Shown in pieces: positions 1 through 4,085 of a stretch of DNA of 5,404 bases. This DNA comes from DATJGF01 sp035495315 (GTDB lineage: Bacteria > Verrucomicrobiota > Verrucomicrobiia > Limisphaerales > UBA8199), in assembly GCA_035495315.1 (NCBI GenBank), contig DATJGF010000115.1:1-5404 (forward strand). The letters run 5' to 3'. The notes under the pieces are model-generated. The model did no database searches. It had not been told where the DNA came from and saw only the letters and a list, made by a program, of their open reading frames with translations. The position numbers were made by a program, and so were the translations under genes. Within the stretch, counting starts at the first letter, position 1. Every line of letters starts with the position of its first letter.

Positions 1-398
1 ATGTGCTGGGGCGCTTCATTCATCCACGTCACCGCTGGACGGCCGATTTGGATGAAGCCAATGGTGGTGGCCACCACCAAAAGCAAAAGCACCACCGCCG
101 CGGAAAGAGCGGGCGGAATATGGCATTGCGACAACGAGCGAATAAGCGGTTTAAGAGTCATTCCCCCCACACACGCCAGGAAGATCGGCAAGACGACCGG
201 ACGCGCGAAGTAGAAGAAGGCGACCACGCCGAGCACAACTAAAGCGATTTGCACAGGTGTTGCTTTCGCCGCCGCGGAGGTGCCCAATGGTGCGGGAGGT
301 GGTTCGCAGTCGGCCGTTGCCTTGACCGGTACCTCGAGCGTCCCGGCCGAGGAGTCGAGAGTCTCGGCCGCCGTTGAACGTTCATTCGGCTGTTTCAT
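1..398 (-). CDS. AI-2E family (PerM/YdiK-like) transporter, N-terminal part, cut by window edge
   Basis: This reading frame starts with ATG at 398 and stays open to the left edge, giving 132 complete codons, about a third of the family's usual 340–400 residues. Residues 1–48 form a Pro/Ala-rich, presumably cytoplasmic tail. A first hydrophobic stretch (about 50–80) contains YFARPVVLPIFLA and is followed by LKPLIRSL, a short linker with IPPALSA, and a second hydrophobic stretch (about 98–120). The pattern of helix, P-hydrophobic-P, basic P-L-x-R, I-P-x-A-L and second helix is typical of the N-terminus of AI-2E/PerM permeases. Members are polytopic inner-membrane proteins; some export autoinducer-2 or drive ion antiport, so the substrate here cannot be assigned. 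An in-frame TGA lies 24 bases before the ATG, so no earlier start exists. A purine-rich AAAGG (414–410) is 11 bases upstream. It is last in the leftward gene set, 87 bases after the BrkB gene. The family call is by motif pattern only. Confidence 0.8.
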   Translation of the reverse strand, partial: MKQPNERSTAAETLDSSAGTLEVPVKATADCEPPPAPLGTSAAAKATPVQIALVVLGVVAFFYFARPVVLPIFLACVGGMTLKPLIRSLSQCHIPPALSAAVVLLLLVVATTIGFIQIGRPAVTWMNEAPQH

Positions 399-485
399 TC
401 CGATGTTTGCCTTTCTTCTTTGTCACCGCGGGCGCAAACGTGAACCAGATCGTCGAAGCCACACGCGCGCTGTTCAGGGACAAAT

Positions 486-1412
486 TCATGACCTCGAACC
501 TTGTCCGAGCGTTTCGGCCTGGCCGGCGCAGAGGCAGGCGCCGAAGATGAAAATGCACCCGGAAAGGTAAATCCACAGCAACAACGCCATGATTCCGCCA
601 AACGCCCCGTAGACCGCGTTCAACGTGGCGAAGTCCTTCAGATAGATTACGAACAGACTCTCGCCCGCCCGCAAGAGAACCGTGGCGCACAGGGCAGCGG
701 CCCAGACCTCGGCGAACCGCGTGGGCCGGCGTGGGGCGAGCCTGTAAAACAGGCTCAGACCGAAGAACACCACCAACAAGGGGATGAAAAAGCTCCCCAG
801 GCCATACGCCCAGGAACGGAAATCATGCACGGGAAAGAGCCAAGCCTGAGCCGTTCTCATCAGCGCCGGCACCGCCATGCCCAGCAGGACCACAGCTGCT
901 GTGATGCCGAGCAGCACCAGGCTTTTGAGCGGCAGCCGCCACCAATTGTACACCGCGGTGCCCCAGGCGCGGTTGGTCGCGCAGATGAGGCTGGTGAAGC
1001 ATTGGAGGGCCGCCCAGATCAGCATGAGAAACGCGACCGTGCCCGCCTGCTCGCGCGCTTTGATCACACCGGCGATGGTGTCAAAAATGTGACGTTGCAT
1101 CTCGCCACTGATCGGGACGTAGCTTTCTACGTGGGCGATAACTTCTTTCCCGGCCGTGTCCCGGTCAACAAGCGACGAGGCAATCGTCACCAGCAGGACC
1201 ATTAAAGGAAACAGCGAGAAGAACGCATGGAAGGCGAACGCTCCCGCCCACTGTGCCCCATCAATCCGCAAAAACTTTTTAACGGCGAAACAAAGTATGG
1301 CCCAGAAACGACCAGCCTTCTGGACTAGCCTGCCTGGCCTGGTTAAGGGCGCCATGGGTCGCGGGGGTATCGTGCTGCGAACCATCTCGTTCCTGCAGGT
1401 CGTGGCGCTCAT
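486..1412 (-). CDS. YihY/virulence factor BrkB family membrane protein
   Basis: A complete 308-residue protein, close to the usual family length of about 280–330. About 30 basic/polar residues precede the first helix. Near residues 51–70 is the signature DGAQWAGAFAFHAFFSLFPL, the family's A-x-x-x-A-F-x-x-x-x-S-L-F-P element. Further membrane helices lie near 65–82, 124–146, 162–185, 203–223, 233–257 and 268–294. The C-terminal signature YGAFGGIMALLLWIYLSG (268–285), followed by IFIFGACLCA, is the best-conserved motif of YihY/BrkB proteins. The family was once called ribonuclease BN by mistake; its real role is unknown, and it is often found with envelope or stress genes. Start at 1412: AGGAG (1421–1417) lies four bases upstream. 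ATG codons at residues 10 and 20 are alternatives because the first 25 residues are not conserved. It lies 34 bases after the PH-domain gene and is probably co-transcribed with it. Confidence 0.93.
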   Translation of the reverse strand: MSATTCRNEMVRSTIPPRPMAPLTRPGRLVQKAGRFWAILCFAVKKFLRIDGAQWAGAFAFHAFFSLFPLMVLLVTIASSLVDRDTAGKEVIAHVESYVPISGEMQRHIFDTIAGVIKAREQAGTVAFLMLIWAALQCFTSLICATNRAWGTAVYNWWRLPLKSLVLLGITAAVVLLGMAVPALMRTAQAWLFPVHDFRSWAYGLGSFFIPLLVVFFGLSLFYRLAPRRPTRFAEVWAAALCATVLLRAGESLFVIYLKDFATLNAVYGAFGGIMALLLWIYLSGCIFIFGACLCAGQAETLGQGSRS

Positions 1413-1446
1413 AGATCTCCTATGACGGTCCTTGGTTGCGTTGGGT

Positions 1447-2139
1447 TCAGGGTGATTGCATGAACTCTGTTGGGTGCACTCCCTCTTGCTGGCGAGCGGC
1501 GCGGTACTGGGTTCTAATCATCTCTTTGACTTTGGTCGGTCTTGAGATTCCAACCAGGTCGACTTCCGGGGTGGTGTCATCGGCTGCCAGCACCGTGATG
1601 GTGCCGTAACCCAGCAGACGTTGCAGGATGTTCTGATCCACCACCACGTCTTTCACCCGGTACAACTCCAGTTCATTCACATGCTTTGCCAACCAACCGC
1701 GACGGATGAATAACCGTTGATCGGTCAAGCGATAGCTACAAGACTTCACGCGGATCCAAAGCAGCAACAGAAGGAGCACACCGAGAGCCAGCGGGACCAG
1801 CGGCACCCAGCGCGGCCCGGAGAAATTTTGAGGGCGAAGCGCAAGACCAATTGCCAGAAAAATGAAAATCACTCCCAAAAGAATCTGAACCGGAAAGGCG
1901 CGTGTGACCGGCGTCAGTTTGAAAATGTCCGTTTCCTGCTTAGCCCCATCCAGAACCACAGGAACGCTGGCCGCTGGTTGCGGTATCAACCGGGCGGTTT
2001 GGGGCTCCGCGCTGACGGGGGCAGGGGGGGCGAGAATCGTCGCCTGACACTTCGGGCACTTAACTCGTTGGCCGTATAACGACTCATCGCCGGCAATGAT
2101 TTCATGACAGTGAGGACATTCAAATTGGATCGGGTTCAT
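1447..2139 (-). CDS. Zinc-ribbon and bacterial PH (bPH2-like) domain membrane protein
   Basis: A 230-residue protein in three parts. Residues 5–35 are a zinc ribbon with Cys8-Pro-His-Cys11 and Cys28-Pro-Lys-Cys31, likely to bind one Zn ion. Residues 36–75 are a Pro/Ala-rich linker. Two hydrophobic helices (about 81–101 and 110–129) form a membrane hairpin. Residues 133–213 then resemble the bacterial pleckstrin-homology fold of the DUF304/bPH2 group: YRLTDQRLFIRRGWL, ELELYRVKDVVVDQNILQRLLGYGTITV, then DLVGISRPTKVKEMIR. In this family the Y-x-L-T-x-x-R and G-x-L-x-x-x-x-x-E-L-x-x-x-R-V-x-D-V patterns are typical. The PH part should face the cytoplasm. The function is unknown; bPH2 proteins are thought to be membrane-associated scaffolds. 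The ATG at 2139 has no clear ribosome-binding site, but the zinc ribbon starts within eight residues, so a later start would destroy it. It is flanked by the DUF883 and BrkB genes on the same strand. Confidence 0.88.
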   Translation of the reverse strand: MNPIQFECPHCHEIIAGDESLYGQRVKCPKCQATILAPPAPVSAEPQTARLIPQPAASVPVVLDGAKQETDIFKLTPVTRAFPVQILLGVIFIFLAIGLALRPQNFSGPRWVPLVPLALGVLLLLLLWIRVKSCSYRLTDQRLFIRRGWLAKHVNELELYRVKDVVVDQNILQRLLGYGTITVLAADDTTPEVDLVGISRPTKVKEMIRTQYRAARQQEGVHPTEFMQSP

Positions 2140-2218
2140 AAGGCATCAAAAATGACCATCGAACTGAGCGTGAACCGGCGCCCGAGCTTGTCCTAGCCAT
2201 GGCCTTGGTGTGCAGGGA

Positions 2219-2515
2219 TTACTCGCGGTTGCGCCGCCCCAGCAGGAAGCCGATCACCGCACCGACACCAAAGGTGATAACCATGGTTTGATACGGGTTC
2301 TCGCGCACGACCTGGTCGGCAGCTTTGGCGCTCTCGACCGCTTTTTCACGAACCTGGCCAAAGACCTGCTTGCCACTGTCCAACGCTGCCGCGAGGCGCT
2401 TGCGAGCCTCCGCGACCTTGTCCCCCGCCACGTCGGCGGTGGCCGTCAGCAAGGCCCGCGCATCTTCGGCGAGGGTGCCCAGGTCGTTCTCATCTGCTCG
2501 TTTCTGCTTGTCCAT
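2219..2515 (-). CDS. DUF883 / YqjD-ElaB family tail-anchored membrane protein
   Basis: A complete 98-residue protein of the usual YqjD/ElaB size (about 95–110). Residues 1–70 are charged, Ala/Lys/Glu-rich and predicted helical, with heptad-like spacing. Residues 72–93 carry the diagnostic end: E-N-P-Y-Q, then a Gly-rich hydrophobic helix (TFGVGAVIGFLLG), then the basic RRNRE tail. In E. coli, YqjD is an inner-membrane protein anchored by this C-terminal helix that binds ribosomes in stationary phase under RpoS control. Ribosome binding here is inference from family membership. The glycine-spaced helix (G83, G85, G89, G93) could support dimer packing. The start at 2515 has a purine-rich AAAGAG about nine bases upstream. 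It lies 60 bases after the WYL-like gene and 79 bases before the zinc-ribbon/PH gene. Confidence 0.88.
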   Translation of the reverse strand: MDKQKRADENDLGTLAEDARALLTATADVAGDKVAEARKRLAAALDSGKQVFGQVREKAVESAKAADQVVRENPYQTMVITFGVGAVIGFLLGRRNRE

Positions 2516-2575
2516 AGTGTTCTGCTCTTTCTATTTCGCTTTTGAGGGTTTGCTGCAAAGGTCTTTTATTAATGA

Positions 2576-2977
2576 TTAAAGCGGGGCAATGGCTTCAGAG
2601 GAACGGGGTTGCTTTTCGGCCTGAACTGGTCCCGTGGACCGGATTTCCATTCCCGCTCCGGCGGACGAGCCCCAATCCCGGGGGATCGACCACATTGGCG
2701 GTGCGAGACCAAACTCTGCCGGGTCAAACAGCACGCCCAGAACTCGTATGTCCAAAACCTGTTCCGGCAGCAGGCCCAAAGTAGCAGAGCCGGTGTTGCT
2801 CGTGTAGTCCCAAAGCCAATACCGGTTCACCCCGTCCGGGTTTTCGGTTCTCGGACCATAATCCAGCGGAGCGCAGACTAGATCAATCACTCCGCTGTCG
2901 GCTATGGAATAGAACCGCAAGCAAACCTTTTTCTTCTCTCTGATGGCTTCGATAAACTGTTTGTGATTTGGTATCAT
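2576..2977 (-). CDS. Small stand-alone WYL-like protein, function unknown
   Basis: A 133-residue soluble protein and first gene of the leftward set. Residues 5–85 read like a minimal WYL-type Sm-like beta barrel: an opening helix FIEAIREKKKVCLRFYS, then VIDLVCAPLDYGP, then NRYWLWDYTS (in the place of the W-Y-L strand), then LGLLPEQVLDIRVLGVLF (like the R-I-x-x-V-x-V-L end strand). No helix-turn-helix and no WCX extension are present, unlike the usual transcription-factor members. Residues 90–133 are Pro/Gly/Ser-rich (WSIPRDWG, then a low-complexity tail) and probably disordered. WYL domains bind nucleic acids or nucleotide ligands in regulators of stress and defence genes; a single-domain version might sense a ligand or be enzymatic. 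The start at 2977 lacks a good Shine-Dalgarno; a purine-rich GGAAGAGAAAGGG lies about 20–30 bases upstream. The WYL assignment is a motif-level judgement and could be wrong. Confidence 0.72.
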   Translation of the reverse strand: MIPNHKQFIEAIREKKKVCLRFYSIADSGVIDLVCAPLDYGPRTENPDGVNRYWLWDYTSNTGSATLGLLPEQVLDIRVLGVLFDPAEFGLAPPMWSIPRDWGSSAGAGMEIRSTGPVQAEKQPRSSEAIAPL

Positions 2978-3060
2978 AACATCGATGCGTTTGAGTTTCC
3001 CTTTCTCTTCCAGCTAATAGGGGGCCAACCTAAGCCCGGCACTCCAACCTATTCAATCCC

Positions 3061-3072
3061 GCCTGATTAGGC
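3061..3072. repeat. 12-base near-palindrome, possible operator
   Basis: GCCTGATTAGGC matches its own reverse complement at 10 of 12 positions. It lies 83 bases upstream of the WYL-like gene start on the leftward side, where an operator could act on the leftward promoter. No regulator can be named, and a short dyad like this may be chance. Confidence 0.25.
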
Positions 3073-3123
3073 CTGCTGGAGGGTGTTTCTTGGCGAGCGG
3101 TGAGGGACGGATGAGCATTGCAA

Positions 3124-3162
3124 CTTGCACTGCCGCTATTGCTACTTCATGCAGTTTGCAAG
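3124..3162. repeat. Bulged 10-bp inverted repeat / potential hairpin
   Basis: CTTGCA (3124–3129) pairs with TGCAAG (3157–3162), and the adjoining CTGC (3130–3133) pairs with GCAG (3151–3154). This makes a 10-bp stem with a TT bulge on one side and a 17-base loop. No T-run follows on either strand, so it is not a standard intrinsic terminator. It could be a structured leader, a small RNA or an operator. Confidence 0.3.
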
Positions 3163-3229
3163 CCGGCCGATGGGGCTGAGCCCACGAATCGCGGACGTAC
3201 CGTGGCTGCGCGTGTTTGATTCACGGAGG

Positions 3230-3243
3230 CGGGGACTTCCCCG
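3230..3243. promoter_or_regulatory. 14-base perfect palindromic arms beside a candidate promoter
   Basis: CGGGGA (3230–3235) and TCCCCG (3238–3243) are perfect reverse complements around a CT centre. The two-base spacer is too short for a hairpin loop, so a dimeric DNA-binding protein site is the more natural reading. It ends one base before the candidate -35 hexamer at 3245, where an activator or repressor of the two-component operon would sit. Confidence 0.35.
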
Positions 3244-3244
3244 A

Positions 3245-3273
3245 TAGACAGTTTGCCTCAAACGGCGGATATT
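3245..3273 (+). promoter_or_regulatory. Candidate sigma-70-like promoter for the pseudokinase/kinase/regulator operon
   Basis: TAGACA (3245–3250) matches five of six -35 consensus bases. After a 17-base spacer, GATATT (3268–3273) matches four of six -10 bases, within an AT-rich GATATTAATTAG. Transcription would begin near 3280, giving a leader of about 70 bases before the ATG at 3351. The spacer holds a small dyad, GTTTG-CCT-CAAAC (3251–3263). This is a pattern match only; promoter consensus may differ in this organism. Confidence 0.33.
3251..3263. repeat. Short inverted repeat inside the candidate promoter spacer
   Basis: GTTTG and CAAAC are perfect 5-base arms around CCT. It lies wholly between the proposed -35 and -10 elements, where a bound repressor would block polymerase. 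Short enough to be coincidental. Confidence 0.25.
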
Positions 3274-3278
3274 AATTA

Positions 3279-3302
3279 GCTGCGGATCGTTACAGCCGCA
3301 GC
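3279..3302 (+). promoter_or_regulatory. 7-bp hairpin at the predicted 5' end of the operon message
   Basis: GCTGCGG (3279–3285) pairs perfectly with CCGCAGC (3296–3302) across a 10-base loop. If transcription starts near 3280, the stem would form the extreme 5' end of the mRNA, a place where hairpins commonly protect transcripts from 5'-dependent decay. It ends 48 bases before the start codon, so it would not itself cover the ribosome site. Confidence 0.3.
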
Positions 3303-3350
3303 CAAAGAACAAGAGCCCCGCTGGCCAGACCGCGACCCTGGGCCGCTTTA

Positions 3351-4085
3351 ATGGCGGCGGGCGAATTCGGACAGATCATGAAACGTAAACTGAGCGCGTT
3401 GTCGGGACGATACCTGGCCGCGTTACGAAAGCACCTGAAGCAAAGCCCGCGGGCCAGCTTGGAACCGGCGCGGGGGCTGGGACGCAAGGCCTTGGCCATC
3501 GGGTTGGAGACGCTGGATGTGGCCAGGATTCACGAGCGCGCACTCGCGAAACTGGAACTAGGCAGCAGCAGAGATGGGTTCATCGAGCGGGCGGACATTT
3601 TCTTTGCGGAAACCATCACCCCGATCGAGGAGACGCATCGCGCGGAGCTCAAGGCCAGCGCCCGCTTGAATAAACTAAATAAGGCGCTCGGCCGCCGCAC
3701 AGCGGATTTGGGCGTTGCCAACCAATCTTTGAAACAGGGAATCGCTCGGCGCAAGAGCGTGGAGGTCGCCCTTATCAAAAGCAGGGAGCACTACAAAAGC
3801 CTGCTGAAGGAATCACTAGCCCTACAAGAACACTTACGACGCCTGACCCAGCGGACTCTGTTGGCGCAGGAGGACAGCCGAAAGAAGATCCGCCACAATC
3901 TGCAGGATGAAATCGCCCAGACCTTGTTAGGAATCAATGTCCGATTGTTATCGGTGAAACAGGCGGCCGGGCGCAACGCCAGGAGCCTCCAGAAAGAGAT
4001 TGCCAGCACGCAATGGCTAGTGGATATGTCGGTGAAAAGCATAGAAGGGTTCGCTCGTGAATTTGCCAAACATCATGAAAGATGA
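3351..4085 (+). CDS. Truncated histidine-kinase paralogue (pseudokinase) lacking the phosphoacceptor His and ATPase domain
   Basis: A 244-residue soluble protein. From about residue 10 to 237 it aligns end to end with residues 7–238 of the kinase encoded next to it, about 55% identical by hand count with one four-residue gap. Regions in order: helical N-terminal region (10–97) with LEPARGLGRKAL, TLDVARIHERAL and FFAETITPIEETHR; coiled coil (98–180); dimerisation helix RKKIRHNLQDEIAQTLLGINVRL (177–199). In the kinase the H-box reads ELHD; here it is NLQD, so Gln185 (codon 3903–3905) takes the place of the phosphorylated His. The homology stops at FARE (234–237) and the protein ends seven residues later, without the LRPTVLDDLGL segment or any ATPase motif. 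It cannot be a normal kinase; it may heterodimerise with its neighbour as decoy or modulator, or be a decaying duplicate. Start: no clear Shine-Dalgarno before ATG 3351; ATG 3378 (aligned with the kinase's ATG 4075) is an alternative. The frame is intact throughout. Confidence 0.85.
   Translation: MAAGEFGQIMKRKLSALSGRYLAALRKHLKQSPRASLEPARGLGRKALAIGLETLDVARIHERALAKLELGSSRDGFIERADIFFAETITPIEETHRAELKASARLNKLNKALGRRTADLGVANQSLKQGIARRKSVEVALIKSREHYKSLLKESLALQEHLRRLTQRTLLAQEDSRKKIRHNLQDEIAQTLLGINVRLLSVKQAAGRNARSLQKEIASTQWLVDMSVKSIEGFAREFAKHHER
4044..4059 (+). promoter_or_regulatory. Shine-Dalgarno and GTG start of the kinase, inside the upstream gene
   Basis: GAAGGG (4044–4049) lies seven bases before GTG (4057–4059), a good ribosome-binding distance. 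The later in-frame ATG (4075) has no comparable purine run in front. This supports GTG 4057 as the kinase start, although homology with the upstream paralogue is clear only from ATG 4075 onward. The site lies within the last 14 codons of the upstream gene, which favours translational coupling. Confidence 0.5.

Larger units (their letters stand above)
2978..3350. other. Divergent intergenic region, no supported gene
   Basis: This 373-base stretch separates the leftward and rightward gene sets and should carry promoters for both. I see no convincing protein gene, tRNA or known riboswitch in it. What stands out are many short inverted repeats: a 12-base near-palindrome at 3061–3072, a bulged hairpin at 3124–3162, GGGCT-G-AGCCC at 3173–3183, a 14-base palindrome at 3230–3243, GTTTG-CCT-CAAAC at 3251–3263 and a 7-bp hairpin at 3279–3302. 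For the leftward promoter the only candidate I see is a weak -10-like TATTAG (about 3018–3013 read leftward), without a matching -35. Confidence 0.75.

Noticed and set aside
1..242. Two overlapping + strand frames at the left edge
   Set aside because: The minus strand here encodes a clear AI-2E-type permease N-terminus with its own start at 398; the + frames have no recognisable content.
405..439. Inverted repeat GTTTGC/GCAAAC between the BrkB and permease genes as a terminator
   Set aside because: The stem is only 6 bp with a 23-base loop and no T-run on the minus strand, so it does not support termination.
501..1205. A 234-codon open frame on the + strand
   Set aside because: It lies antisense to the strongly recognised BrkB gene, has a Gln/His/Arg/Asp-rich composition typical of a shadow frame, and shows no domain.
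2024..2030. Seven-G run as a phase-variable tract
   Set aside because: It falls in the Pro/Ala linker codons of the zinc-ribbon/PH gene, the frame is intact through both domains, and seven G in GC-rich DNA is not remarkable.
1717..2079. A 120-codon open frame on the + strand
   Set aside because: It is antisense to the zinc-ribbon/PH gene and low in complexity (Gln/Arg/Asn-rich), with no recognisable domain.
2569..2579. TTAATGATTAA palindrome as a promoter -10 for the DUF883 gene
   Set aside because: TTTAAT on the minus strand resembles a -10, but there is no -35 at a suitable distance, and it overlaps the stop codon of the preceding gene.
2978..3350. Riboswitch, tRNA or CRISPR in the intergenic region
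   Set aside because: No cloverleaf, no regularly spaced repeat and no conserved riboswitch core could be recognised by eye.
3900..3908. His182 of the truncated copy as a shifted phosphoacceptor
   Set aside because: It lies three residues before the normal position, where the aligned kinase has Arg183; with no ATPase domain in the protein and the ELHD motif changed to NLQD, a functional shift is unlikely.
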